Numbered from the stretch's first letter, positions 28,353-38,052 are shown. The stretch: 64,000 nt of DNA from Rhodobiaceae bacterium (GCA_020637895.1 JACKJP010000002.1:1116001-1180000); one strand, 5' to 3'. The notes: generated from the letters alone by a model not told the origin. Numbers and translations: made by a program.

Positions 28353-29173
28353 TGGCCGATCCTGCGGGTCGGTACCGGTACACGCAGCTGGGTCAGAAAG
28401 GTGCGCGCGGGAACAAGCGCCAGTTCAGGCAGACCGAGCCGGGCCGTGAGTTCGATGGCCTCGCTGATTGCCCCGACGGCGGAGGCAGCGCATCGAAAAA
28501 TATTGCCTTTTCTCAGCCTGAAACCGAGAAGCAGGCCGGCGAAGGCATCGCCGACGCCATGCGGCATCAGCGTAATATCGGCTTTCGGCCATCAGGGCAT
28601 CGTCAGCCGTGGTCAGCAGCGTGCCGATATGGCCGCGCAACATCGACGGAACGGACGTTACTGCGACTTCCCTCGGTCCCAGCGATCTGGCGGCTCTGGA
28701 AATGGCCGCAGGCGTCTCTCCATCCATCCCGGTCAGCCATGCAAGTTCCGAACAGGTTCGGTGTCGCGATATCGGCGCGGGGAAGCAGCAATATCGCGAA
28801 TGGCGGCTGCGGTGTCTTCGGCGATATAGACCGGTCGTCATCACCGAGGACGGGATCGCACAGATAGAGGGCAGGCTTCACTTCGTCGAAACGCAGCGAT
28901 CGCCCGGCCTGAGCAGCTTCGCCGAGATAACCCGTCACCGATGGCGGGGCCCCGGACATGTCCGGCAAGGGCCTTCGCTGTGCGCGGAATATGTCGGCAG
29001 GAGGGTTGTAACGCGGCGCTGCGCCGTGTCCGGGATGAAACGGCATGATTGTCGTCAGGACGATCGCGGTCTCGATGCCGAAGTTGCTCCAGTGCAAACG
29101 CGGTAGCGCGCGCGCCGATCCTGCCGCTGGATACCAGAGAAGACACGATGATCGCGACGGGAGGCGCGTTCAT
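28349..29173 (-). pseudogene. pdxY: Pyridoxal kinase (PdxY-like), multiply frameshifted
   Basis: In order, across three frames: MNAPPVAIIVSSLVSSGRIG, GYLGEAAQAGRS, ALYLCDPVLGDDDR, LLPRADIATPNLF, then SELAWLTG in another frame, and finally HGVGDAFAGLLLG, the kinase GxGD catalytic region. These match pyridoxal kinase, which makes PLP precursors from salvaged vitamers. The span of about 275 codons is close to full length; at least three shifts are needed (near 29090, 28740 and 28560). The next gene encodes a PLP enzyme and its start overlaps this stop. Confidence 0.72.
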
Positions 29174-29315
29174 CGCGGCGTCGAGGCGCATCTGCTGCGC
29201 CGCCGCGGCTGCAGGCTGCACCGAGAACTGAACAAGAGGGCTTGGCAATCATGTTGCACTGCGAATAACTTCCCGGACCACCCGATCCGGGCTTCATCAT
29301 ATCGAAGGGACTATC

Positions 29316-30181
29316 ATGGCACGGGACATCCGGCCAAGACGCAGCGTGCTCTACATGCCGGGCTCGAATGCGGGGCCATGGAAAAGGCGCGGACGCTTGC
29401 CTGCGACTCCATCATCTTCGACCTGGAGGATGCAGTCGCGCCGGACCAGAAGGGTGAGGCGCGACGCCTGGTCGGCGAGGCGCTTGCGGCCGGCGGATAC
29501 GGCCAGCGCGAACTGATCGTCAGGGTCAACGGTATCGATACGCCGTGGGGTTCCGACGATCTGGCGGCCGCGATCGAGATGAATCCGGATGCGATCCTTG
29601 TTCCGAAGATCAGCAGCGGTGCGGAACTTGAGCGGATCGCGTCCAAGACAGGCAATGTCACGCTATGGGCGATGATCGAGACTCCCCGTGCGATACTGAA
29701 CCTGCAAGAGATTGCCGAGCGGCGTGCGCGCGGTGTTCGCATCGACGTTTTCGTCATGGGGACGAACGATCTGGCTAAAGAGACGGGCGCGCGTTTCGTG
29801 CCCGGCAGGCTGCCGATGGCGGCGTGGCTGACGCTGGCCGTGACGGCGGGCAGAGCCTACGGCATCGAAATCATCGACGGCGTCTACAACGACTTCAAGG
29901 ATCTTGAAGGTTTCGCGGTCGAATGCGCCGAAGGCCGCGACTTCGGCATGGATGGCAAGACGCTGATCCACCCGACCCAGATCGAAGGTGCGAATGCGGC
30001 CTTCGCACCGGGCGAGGCCGAGGTCGAACAGGCGCGGCGCATCATCGACGCCTTCTCGCTGCCCGAAAACAAAGGCAAGGGCGCGATCACCGTCGATGGC
30101 AAGATGGTCGAACTGCTGCATGCGGAAATGGCGAAAAGGACGGTCGCGCGCGCCGAAGCCATCGCCGCGATGGCCGGCTGA
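29316..30181 (+). pseudogene. CitE-like / (3S)-malyl-CoA thioesterase (Mcl2) family protein, one frameshift near the start
   Basis: The start MARDIRPRRSVLYMPGSNA runs into another frame at about 29372, where one base seems missing (CGGGG where CGCGGG would keep frame). After it the protein is continuous: MEKARTLACDSIIFDLEDAV, ILVPKIS, MGTNDLAKETGARF, GKTLIHPTQIEGANAAF. About 288 residues in total. The pattern fits Mcl2-type (3S)-malyl-CoA thioesterase within the HpcH/CitE family better than citrate lyase. With the mesaconyl-CoA hydratase two genes on, it suggests C4/C5 acyl-CoA metabolism. Confidence 0.78.
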
Positions 30182-30195
30182 AACGAGAGGGGAGC

Positions 30196-30399
30196 ATGAT
30201 CCTTTATCGCTATCTGACGGGTCCGGACGACAACGCCTTCTGCAAGCGCGTCTCGGGCGCGCTCAACAAGGGCTGGCAGCTGTACGGCCACCCGACGCTC
30301 ACCTTCGATGCCCCCAAGGGCCGGGTGATCTGCGGCCAGGCGATCATGAAGGAAGTGCCCGGCGACTACACCGACGACATCACGCTTTCCGATTACTAA
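30196..30399 (+). CDS. DUF1737 small protein
   Basis: 67 residues (MILYRYLTGPDDNAFCKRVS, then LNKGWQLYGHPTLTF), matching the DUF1737 family. Function unknown. GAGGGGAGC precedes the ATG. It lies 14 bases after the Mcl2-like gene and 19 bases before the hydratase gene, so the three look like one operon. Confidence 0.85.
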   Translation: MILYRYLTGPDDNAFCKRVSGALNKGWQLYGHPTLTFDAPKGRVICGQAIMKEVPGDYTDDITLSDY

Positions 30400-30418
30400 A
30401 GCACAGGACGCTTCCGGC

Positions 30419-31471
30419 ATGATCAAGACAAACGCGGGCAACTATTTCGAGGATTTCCGGATCGGGCAGGTGATGCACCACGCCACGCCGCGGACAATCA
30501 CGACCGGGGACGTCTCGCTCTACACCGCGCTCTACGGGACGCGCTTTGCGGTCCAGTCCTCCGACGCATTTGCCCGCGCCATCGGCTACGAGCGCAGCCC
30601 CGTCGACGACATGCTGGTCTTCCACGTCGTCTTCGGCAAGACGGTCCCTGATATCTCGCTGAATGCTGTTGCCAATCTCGGTTATGCCGGCTGCCGGTTC
30701 CTGAAGACCGTCTATCCGGGCACGACGCTGCGCGCCGTCAGCGAGGTGATCGGCCTGAAGGAAAACTCCAGCGGCGACAGCGGTGTGGTCTACGTGCGCA
30801 GCGCCGGCATCGATCAGGAAGGCGATACGGTTCTCGATTATGTGCGCTGGGTGATGGTCCGCAAGCGCAACCCCGGCTCGGCGCCGGCGGAAGCGAGCGT
30901 GCCGACACTGCCCAAGGCGCTGAACGCCGACACGCTTGGCGATGCCTGCCCGGAAATCGATCGGGATGCGTGGGACAATGCGTTGTCCGGCAGCGAATTT
31001 CGGTGGGGCGACTATGAGGCCGGCGAGCGCATCGACCATGTCGATGGCATGACGGTAGAAGAAGCCGAGCACATGATTGCGACGCGGCTCTATCAGAATA
31101 CGGCCAAGGTGCATTTCAACCTCTTCAGCGAATCGCAGGGGCGGTTCGGCAAGCGGCTGATCTATGGCGGGCATGTCATCAGCCTGGCGCGGGCGCTCTC
31201 ATTCAACGGACTTGGCAACGCCTTCCATGTCGCGGCAATCAATGGCGGCCGGCATGCGGCGCCGCTTTTTGCCGGCAATACGGTGTTTGCGTGGTCGGAA
31301 GTCGTTGAAAAGGCCGAGTTGCCCGGCCGTGACGATGTCGGTGCGCTGCGCCTGCGCCTGATGGCGACAAAGGACGCGCCCTGCGCGGCGTTCCCCGAGA
31401 AGCAGGACGACGGCAAGCCCGACCCGGCGCTGATCCTCGAGCTCGACTACTGGGCGCTGCTGCCCCGCTAG
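30419..31471 (+). CDS. Mesaconyl-CoA hydratase (Mch), MaoC-like
   Basis: 350 residues: two hot-dog-fold MaoC-like halves. The N-terminal stretch NYFEDFRIGQVMHHATPRTI, then FGKTVPDISLNAVANLGYAG, and in the second half IDHVDGMTVEEAEHM and YGGHVISLARALSFNG, closely follow characterised mesaconyl-CoA hydratases of the ethylmalonyl-CoA pathway, which hydrate mesaconyl-CoA to beta-methylmalyl-CoA. Context with an Mcl2-like gene supports this, though a related itaconate or mesaconate route is also possible. Confidence 0.82.
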   Translation: MIKTNAGNYFEDFRIGQVMHHATPRTITTGDVSLYTALYGTRFAVQSSDAFARAIGYERSPVDDMLVFHVVFGKTVPDISLNAVANLGYAGCRFLKTVYPGTTLRAVSEVIGLKENSSGDSGVVYVRSAGIDQEGDTVLDYVRWVMVRKRNPGSAPAEASVPTLPKALNADTLGDACPEIDRDAWDNALSGSEFRWGDYEAGERIDHVDGMTVEEAEHMIATRLYQNTAKVHFNLFSESQGRFGKRLIYGGHVISLARALSFNGLGNAFHVAAINGGRHAAPLFAGNTVFAWSEVVEKAELPGRDDVGALRLRLMATKDAPCAAFPEKQDDGKPDPALILELDYWALLPR

Positions 31472-31593
31472 GCGCGCGAAGCAATTCCAGATCAAGCATT
31501 GCAACGCGGCGAGGCGGCGGGTTAAAGAGTGCGTGCCGGGGGGTGCGGGTAACACCCCCGGACGGCGCCGAAGGCCTGATGACGGGGAGAGAC

Positions 31594-32013
31594 ATGGCGA
31601 GCACGGAACGCCCAAGCCGGACGCTGGCGAGCGAAAGGCCGCTTTCGCCGCATCTGAGCATCTACAAGCCCTATGTGACGATGGTGACGTCGATCATGCA
31701 TCGCGCCACCGGCATTGTCCTCTATGCGGGAACGCTGCTGCTGGTCTGGTGGCTGGTCGCCGCCGCGACGGGCCCTTCCTATTTCGATTTCGTCAACGGT
31801 CTTGCCGGTTCGTGGATCGGCCGGCTGGTGCTGTTCGGCTACACCTGGGCGCTCATGCATCACATGCTGGGCGGAATCCGCCACATCGTCTGGGATCTCG
31901 GCTACGGTTTTACCCCGGCGAAAGCCAATACGCTGGCATGGGCCAACATCGCAGGCTCGATCATCCTCACCCTTCTCATCTGGATCGCGGGTTATGCCGC
32001 GATGGGAAACTAA
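31594..32013 (+). CDS. sdhC: Succinate dehydrogenase cytochrome b556 subunit
   Basis: 139 residues, three membrane helices. RPLSPHLSIYKPYVTMVTSI and HRATGIVLYAGTLLL near the N-terminus, and WALMHHMLGGIRHIVWD with the heme-ligand histidine, define SdhC. The ATG at 31594 (MASTERPSR) follows GGGGAGAG; in-frame starts at 31543 and 31579 are less likely. It is first of sdhCDAB; 121 bases separate it from the hydratase gene. Confidence 0.95.
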   Translation: MASTERPSRTLASERPLSPHLSIYKPYVTMVTSIMHRATGIVLYAGTLLLVWWLVAAATGPSYFDFVNGLAGSWIGRLVLFGYTWALMHHMLGGIRHIVWDLGYGFTPAKANTLAWANIAGSIILTLLIWIAGYAAMGN

Positions 32014-32023
32014 GGAGACGGCC

Positions 32024-32404
32024 ATGGTGATGAAGACCCCCGCAAAGCTCGTTCGCGGCCTCGGCTCGGCCAAGGAGGGCACGGACCACTTCTGGCGCCA
32101 GCGCGTTACGTCGGTTGCCAACATCCCGCTCATCATCGGGTTCGTCTGGCTGATCGCCTGCATGGCCGGCGACGACTACGCGGCGGTGACGGCGCGGCTT
32201 TCGCACCCGCTGACAGCGATCTTCATGCTCGGCGTCATTGTTTCCTCGGTCGTTCACATGCGCATCGGCATGCAGGTCGTGATCGAGGATTATGTTTCCG
32301 GCGAGGGCGCCAAGATCGTCTGGCTCATCGCAAACACCGTGTTCAGCGCGGCGATCGCGCTCGCCGCGATCTTCGCCATTCTCAAGCTAGCCTTCGGAGC
32401 GTAA
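32024..32404 (+). CDS. sdhD: Succinate dehydrogenase membrane anchor subunit
   Basis: 126 residues, three membrane helices. WRQRVTSVANIPL and SVVHMRIGMQVVIEDYV (quinone and heme-side residues) are typical of alphaproteobacterial SdhD. AAGGAGACGGCC precedes the ATG. It lies 10 bases after sdhC and 5 bases before sdhA. Confidence 0.95.
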   Translation: MVMKTPAKLVRGLGSAKEGTDHFWRQRVTSVANIPLIIGFVWLIACMAGDDYAAVTARLSHPLTAIFMLGVIVSSVVHMRIGMQVVIEDYVSGEGAKIVWLIANTVFSAAIALAAIFAILKLAFGA

Positions 32405-32409
32405 CCGGC

Positions 32410-34263
32410 ATGGCCCGCAAGTCAGAAAGCAAAAGCGCCGCGTCGGCCAGCCGGCAGGGCTCTTACGAATATGTCGATCACAAATTCGATGTGGTCGTTG
32501 TCGGCGCCGGCGGATCGGGCCTGCGCGCGACACTCGGCATGGCCGAGCAGGGCCTGAAGACGGCCTGTATCACCAAGGTTTTCCCGACCCGTTCGCATAC
32601 GGTCGCGGCGCAGGGCGGCATCGCCGCGTCGCTTGGCAATATGGGCGAGGATTCCTGGCAGTGGCACATGTTCGACACCGTCAAGGGTTCGGACTGGCTC
32701 GGCGATACCGACGCGATGGAATATCTGGCGCGCGAGGCGCCTGCCGCGGTCTACGAACTTGAGCACTATGGCGTGCCGTTCAGCCGTACCGAGGTCGGCA
32801 AGATCTATCAGCGCCCGTTCGGCGGCCACATGATGAATTTCGGCGATGGCCCTCCCGTGCAGCGGACTTGCGCCGCCGCCGACCGTACCGGCCATGCCAT
32901 CCTGCATACGCTTTACGGGCAGTCGCTGAAGCATCATGCGCAGTTCTTCATCGAGTATTTCGCACTCGACCTCATCATGAGCGACGATGGCGTGTGCACC
33001 GGCGTCATTGCCTGGAACCTCGACGACGGCACGATCCATCGCTTCTCGGCCAAGATGGTCGTGCTGGCGACCGGCGGCTACGGACGAACCTATTTCTCGG
33101 CAACCTCAGCCCATACCTGCACCGGCGACGGCGCGGGCATGATCTCGCGCGCCGGCCTGCCGCTGCAGGACATGGAGTTCGTGCAATTCCATCCGACGGG
33201 CATCTATGGCGCCGGCTGCCTGATTACCGAGGGTGCGCGCGGCGAGGGCGGCTACCTGACCAATTCCGAAGGCGAGCGTTTCATGGAGCGCTATGCGCCC
33301 AACGCCAAGGATCTTGCCAGCCGCGACGTCGTTTCGCGCTGCATGACGATGGAAATCCGCGAAGGCCGCGGTGTCGGCAAGAACAAGGATCACATCTTCC
33401 TGCACCTCGATCATCTCGATCCGGCGGTGCTGGCGGAACGGCTGCCGGGTATCACCGAATCAGCAAAAATCTTCGCCGGCGTCGATCTCACCAAGGAGCC
33501 GATCCCGGTGCTGCCGACGGTGCACTACAACATGGGCGGCATCCCGACGAACTATTGGGGCGAGGTGCTGAACCCGACCGCGAAATCTCCCGACGCCGTG
33601 TCGCCGGGTCTGATGGCCGTCGGTGAAGCCGGCTGCGCCTCCGTTCACGGCGCCAATCGTCTCGGCTCCAACTCGCTGATCGACCTTGTGGTGTTCGGCC
33701 GTGCCGCTGCCATCCGCGCCGGCGAGGTCATCGACCGGGCCAGCTCCATCCCCAGCATCAATGAAGCCGCCTCGGACCGGATCATGGACCGGTTCGACCG
33801 GTTGCGGCACGCCAATGGCGGCCATCCGACCGCCGATCTTCGCGAGAAGATGCAGCGGGCGATGCAGGACGACGCGGCAGTGTTCCGCACGCAGGAATCG
33901 CTCGATCAGGGCTGCCAGCGCATTTCGGAAGTCTGGCGGGAAATGTCGGACCTGAAGGTTTCCGACCGCTCGATGGTCTGGAATTCCGATCTCGTGGAGA
34001 CGCTGGAGCTGGAAAACCTGATGGCGAATGCCATCACCACGGTCTATTCGGCCGCCGCCCGCACGGAAAGCCGGGGCGCCCATGCGCGCGAGGATTTCCC
34101 GGATCGCGACGACACGAACTGGCGCAAGCACACGCTTTCGCATGTCGATGACAATGGCAAGGTGACGCTGTCCTACCGGCCGGTGCATACCGAACCGATG
34201 CTGCCGCTCGAAAAGGGCGGAATCGATCCCAAGAAGATCGCGCCCAAGGCGCGGGTGTATTGA
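32410..34263 (+). CDS. sdhA: Succinate dehydrogenase flavoprotein subunit
   Basis: 617 residues. The FAD-binding VVVGAGGSGLRATLGMAEQG, the covalent flavin histidine context TRSHTVAAQGGIAASLGN, and active-site HPTGIYGAGCLITEGARGEGG are present; the C-terminus ends with HTLSHVDDNGKVTLSYRPV. It oxidises succinate to fumarate as part of complex II on the inner membrane. Confidence 0.98.
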   Translation: MARKSESKSAASASRQGSYEYVDHKFDVVVVGAGGSGLRATLGMAEQGLKTACITKVFPTRSHTVAAQGGIAASLGNMGEDSWQWHMFDTVKGSDWLGDTDAMEYLAREAPAAVYELEHYGVPFSRTEVGKIYQRPFGGHMMNFGDGPPVQRTCAAADRTGHAILHTLYGQSLKHHAQFFIEYFALDLIMSDDGVCTGVIAWNLDDGTIHRFSAKMVVLATGGYGRTYFSATSAHTCTGDGAGMISRAGLPLQDMEFVQFHPTGIYGAGCLITEGARGEGGYLTNSEGERFMERYAPNAKDLASRDVVSRCMTMEIREGRGVGKNKDHIFLHLDHLDPAVLAERLPGITESAKIFAGVDLTKEPIPVLPTVHYNMGGIPTNYWGEVLNPTAKSPDAVSPGLMAVGEAGCASVHGANRLGSNSLIDLVVFGRAAAIRAGEVIDRASSIPSINEAASDRIMDRFDRLRHANGGHPTADLREKMQRAMQDDAAVFRTQESLDQGCQRISEVWREMSDLKVSDRSMVWNSDLVETLELENLMANAITTVYSAAARTESRGAHAREDFPDRDDTNWRKHTLSHVDDNGKVTLSYRPVHTEPMLPLEKGGIDPKKIAPKARVY

Positions 34264-34272
34264 GGCTGACCC

Positions 34273-35052
34273 ATGGTTGAGATCGCACTTCCGAAGAATT
34301 CGCAGATCAAAGAAGGCAAGGTCTGGCCGAAGCCCGAGGGCGCCAAGAAGACGCGCGAATACCGTGTCTATCGCTGGAACCCGGATGACGGGAAAAACCC
34401 GCAGATCGACACCTATCATATCGACGAGGAAGATTGCGGGCCGATGGTTCTCGATGGCCTGCTCTACATCAAGAACAAGATCGATCCGACGCTGACGCTG
34501 CGCCGCTCGTGCCGGGAAGGCATCTGCGGTTCATGCGCGATGAATATCGACGGCACGAACACGCTTGCCTGCACCAAGGGCATGGACGAGATCAACGGCG
34601 CGGTGAAGGTCTATCCGCTGCCGCACATGAAGGTCGTCAAGGATCTGGTGCCGGATCTGAAGCATTTCTATGCGCAGCACGCCTCGATCGAACCCTATCT
34701 GCAGACGGTAACACCGGCGCCGGGAACCGAGTGGCTGCAGTCGCGTGAGGACCGCGCCAAGCTGGACGGGCTTTACGAATGCATCCTTTGCGCGTGCTGC
34801 TCGACATCATGCCCGAGCTACTGGTGGAACGGTGATCGCTACCTCGGCCCCGCGGCGCTGCTTCAGGCCTATCGCTGGCTGATCGATTCTCGCGATGAGG
34901 CAACCGGCGAGCGGCTCGACAATCTGGAAGATCCGTTTCGGCTCTATCGTTGCCACACGATCATGAACTGCGCGCAGACCTGCCCCAAAGGCCTCAATCC
35001 CGCGCGGGCGATTGCCGAAATCAAGAAGATGATGGTGGAACGCCGCGTCTGA
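34273..35052 (+). CDS. sdhB: Succinate dehydrogenase iron-sulfur subunit
   Basis: 259 residues. Three Fe-S centres are visible: SCREGICGSCAMNIDG with a later LAC ([2Fe-2S]), CILCACCSTSCPSYWWN ([4Fe-4S]) and CHTIMNCAQTCPKGLNP ([3Fe-4S]). It carries electrons from SdhA to quinone. Last of sdhCDAB; 16 bases from the convergent YHYH gene, with no obvious terminator in the gap. Confidence 0.98.
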   Translation: MVEIALPKNSQIKEGKVWPKPEGAKKTREYRVYRWNPDDGKNPQIDTYHIDEEDCGPMVLDGLLYIKNKIDPTLTLRRSCREGICGSCAMNIDGTNTLACTKGMDEINGAVKVYPLPHMKVVKDLVPDLKHFYAQHASIEPYLQTVTPAPGTEWLQSREDRAKLDGLYECILCACCSTSCPSYWWNGDRYLGPAALLQAYRWLIDSRDEATGERLDNLEDPFRLYRCHTIMNCAQTCPKGLNPARAIAEIKKMMVERRV

Positions 35053-35068
35053 TTGGCGGTTTGCTTCT

Positions 35069-36004
35069 TCAGTTCTGGCGCCATGGCGGCCTCGGGCCGC
35101 CTGACGGCGGAAGCCGCATGCCCGGCGGCGGTCCCCGCTCCGGCGGGCCTGCCTGCCTGACCGGCTGTGCGACCGGTTTTCCCATGAAACAGCCGATCGT
35201 GTAGGGGTATTCCGCCGTCAGGTGGTAGTGGTAGATCGCGCGCTTCCCGCCATCCCAGACAACCTCATGGGTGTGCCCGTGGCAGGCGTCGAGATCGGCG
35301 TTGACCACGGTTTTCCCACCCTCGCCGCGAAGGCCGAATATCCCGAAACCGTCCAGTGCGTAGCCGATGACATCGGAATGCCCGCCCGGTTGGCCATGAC
35401 TGTCTGTCAGGCAGGGCGATGCGTCGTGGTAGTGATACTGTCCGTTGCGTTCCGGATGCCCGTTGCACCGGTCCTGAATTTCGTGGGCGGGAGCGTCGCG
35501 GCCGCCGGCGTCGAGCGCGTTGAAGATCGCCGTTCCGGTCAGCGCAAAACCGATCATGCCCATTGGTACGCATGAAGGTGTTGCGGTCGATGGCACTACC
35601 GGCAGGCGCATGACCACCGGTTGTTCACGTATCCGGTTCGGGTTGCGGTCATAATTGTAGGCATCGTCGCTGGATGTGATCGGGAAATTGCCGGTGGCGT
35701 GTCTGGGCAGCGAATTGGCGCGGATAACGCGGTTGCCGCCTTCAAGCGAAATTGTCAGCGAGGCGGGCCAGGATGCAGCGCCGTCGACCGTCGGCTTTCG
35801 CGCGGGGTCATAACTGTCTCCGGAAATCCATGGGCCTGCGGCGTGCGCGCCGGGCGCATTGGCCGGAAAGCGCGTCTGGCAGGAGAATACGTAGCCCTTG
35901 CGGGGTGAAGTTGAGACCTTGCCGTCGCCGAGCGGCAACTGATGGGCCGAAGCGGCGCCAGCCACGGCAACCAAGACTGTTGCGACCGCGATCAGCGTTT
36001 TCAT
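35069..36004 (-). CDS. YHYH domain secreted protein
   Basis: 311 residues from MKTLIAVATVLVAVAGAASA, a Sec signal peptide. The mature protein has the YHYH pattern twice (NGQYHYHDASPC and AIYHYHLTAEYPYTIGCF), with GYALDGFGIFG and HGHTHEV between them, and a Pro/Arg/Gly-rich end. YHYH proteins are exported and of unknown function, perhaps metal-binding. The frame can be read back to 36175, but the signal peptide fixes the start at 36004. Confidence 0.82.
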   Translation of the reverse strand: MKTLIAVATVLVAVAGAASAHQLPLGDGKVSTSPRKGYVFSCQTRFPANAPGAHAAGPWISGDSYDPARKPTVDGAASWPASLTISLEGGNRVIRANSLPRHATGNFPITSSDDAYNYDRNPNRIREQPVVMRLPVVPSTATPSCVPMGMIGFALTGTAIFNALDAGGRDAPAHEIQDRCNGHPERNGQYHYHDASPCLTDSHGQPGGHSDVIGYALDGFGIFGLRGEGGKTVVNADLDACHGHTHEVVWDGGKRAIYHYHLTAEYPYTIGCFMGKPVAQPVRQAGPPERGPPPGMRLPPSGGPRPPWRQN

Positions 36005-36180
36005 CCAGGCCTGTCCCGCGCATTGTCGGCGCCCCCGTTGGGTCCGATGATGGCGCAAACGTCGGTCCGTGCCAAGTTCGCGCGCGGCAGACCCACTTGC
36101 CACCCGGGCGCTTTCGTTCAGTATCGGCGGTGCTGCGGGGCAGCGGACGTCCGGAATGCGCAACGGGAAAGACAATACAG

Positions 36181-38052
36181 ATGACCGCCGAGTTCATGTT
36201 CACGACGTTCACGATCTTCCTTGCCGGAATGATCGCGGTTCCGCTGGCCTCGCGATTCGGTCTCGGTTCCGTGCTCGGCTATCTGATCGCGGGCATAGCC
36301 ATCGGGCCGGTTCTGCACGGGGCGGGTGTGGATGTGGCGGCATTGCAGCACTTCACCGAGTTCGGCGTCGTGATGATGTTGTTTCTGATCGGCCTGGAGA
36401 TGCAGCCCAGGGTCCTGTGGGCGATGCGGGCGCGGATCTTCGTGATGGGCGGCCTGCAGATCGGCGTTACGGCTCTGGCAGTCATGGCGGTCGCCATGCT
36501 GTTCGGCCAGGCGTGGACCATCGCATTGACGATCGGGCTTATCTTCGCCCTGTCCTCAACCGCGATCGTCACACAGACGCTCAATGAAAAGGGGCTGATG
36601 CGCAGCGACGGCGGTCAGGCAAGTTTTTCGGTGCTGCTGTTCCAGGACATCGCAGTCATTCCGATGCTGGCGCTCATCCCGCTTCTGGCGCTGCCTGAAC
36701 TTGCCGATCTGGCGCATCAGGGCGATAGCCATGGCGGCGGGCATGACGGGGCCGCGTTGCAGCTCAATATCGTCGACGGACTGCCAGGCTGGCAGACCGC
36801 GCTCGTAACACTGGCTGCAATCGGCGTGGTCATGCTGGCGGGACGCTATCTGACCGGACCGATCTTCCGCTATGTGGCCCGCGCGCGTTTGCGCGAACTG
36901 TTCGTCAGCACGGCGCTGATGATCGTCGTCGCCATCGCATTGCTGATGACCATGGTCGGTCTGTCGCCGGCGCTCGGCACCTTTCTGGCCGGCGTCGTCA
37001 TGGCAAACAGCGAATATCGGCACGAACTGGAAAGCGATATCGCCCCGTTCAAGGGCATCTTCCTCGGCGTCTTCTTCATCACCGTCGGCGCCAGCATCGA
37101 CTTTGCCCTGCTTGGCGAAAATCTCCTGCTGATCATCGGCCTCACGGCCGGCCTGATCGTACTGAAATGCGCCGTGATGCTTGGCCTTGGCCGCGCCTTC
37201 AGGCTATCGGGCGGCGACAAGTGGCTCTTCGCGCTTGGTCTCGCACAGGCCGGCGAATTCGGCTTTGTCCTGGTGTCGTTCACTGTTGCAAATGCTGTCA
37301 TCCCTTCGCAGATCGCCGACCTGCTGCTTCTGGTCGTGGCGCTGTCGATGCTGCTCACCCCCGCACTTTTCATTCTGTACGACAAACTCGTCGCGCCGCA
37401 CTATTCGCGGCAACAGGAGCAGGAAGCCGACAGCATCATGCAGAATTCGAAGATCATCATTGCCGGGCATGGCCGTTTTGGCGGAATCGTCAATCGCGCT
37501 CTTCGTGCCGCCGACTACCAGACGACGGTCGTCGACTACAGCAGCGAACAGCTGGCCATGCTGCGCCGCTTCAATCTCAGCGCCTATTTCGGCGATGCGA
37601 CGCGCCCCGATCTCCTGCACGCGGCGGGCATCGACAATGCCGACGTGTTTGTCATCGCGATCGACAACAAGGAAGCGGCGACCGAGTTGGCGCGCTACAT
37701 GCACGAACATCACCCCAAGGTGCATGTCGTCGCCCGCGCGATAGATCGCTGGCATGTTTACGACCTTTGGACGGCCGGGTGCCGCGACATCATTCGCGAG
37801 ACCTATGACAGCTCGCTGCGCGCCGCGCGTTCGGTCTTCGAAGCCATTGGCTACCCGCGCGAGCAGGCCCAGCGCCTGATCGGCGTATTCGAGGCGTTCG
37901 ACCGAAGGACCATGCTGGAAACGGCGCAGGCGTTTATCGAGAGCGAAGATCCCCACAGCGAAAACAGCGCCTATTCGCAGATGATCCGGGAAAATATCGA
38001 TGCCTGGGAAGCCGAACTGAAAGCGCAAATGACTGCCGTGCGCAACGCGTGA
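36181..38052 (+). CDS. Kef-type monovalent cation:proton antiporter with TrkA-N domain
   Basis: 623 residues. About 12 membrane helices of the CPA2 family (FGLGSVLGYLIAGIAIGP, FALSSTAIVTQTLNEKG, FITVGASIDFALL) are followed by a cytosolic RCK/TrkA-N nucleotide-binding domain starting KIIIAGHGRFGGIVNRAL near residue 420. It resembles KefB/KefC and YbaL; glutathione gating cannot be judged. ATG 36181 has GGGAAAG upstream. Divergent from the YHYH gene. Confidence 0.92.
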   Translation: MTAEFMFTTFTIFLAGMIAVPLASRFGLGSVLGYLIAGIAIGPVLHGAGVDVAALQHFTEFGVVMMLFLIGLEMQPRVLWAMRARIFVMGGLQIGVTALAVMAVAMLFGQAWTIALTIGLIFALSSTAIVTQTLNEKGLMRSDGGQASFSVLLFQDIAVIPMLALIPLLALPELADLAHQGDSHGGGHDGAALQLNIVDGLPGWQTALVTLAAIGVVMLAGRYLTGPIFRYVARARLRELFVSTALMIVVAIALLMTMVGLSPALGTFLAGVVMANSEYRHELESDIAPFKGIFLGVFFITVGASIDFALLGENLLLIIGLTAGLIVLKCAVMLGLGRAFRLSGGDKWLFALGLAQAGEFGFVLVSFTVANAVIPSQIADLLLLVVALSMLLTPALFILYDKLVAPHYSRQQEQEADSIMQNSKIIIAGHGRFGGIVNRALRAADYQTTVVDYSSEQLAMLRRFNLSAYFGDATRPDLLHAAGIDNADVFVIAIDNKEAATELARYMHEHHPKVHVVARAIDRWHVYDLWTAGCRDIIRETYDSSLRAARSVFEAIGYPREQAQRLIGVFEAFDRRTMLETAQAFIESEDPHSENSAYSQMIRENIDAWEAELKAQMTAVRNA

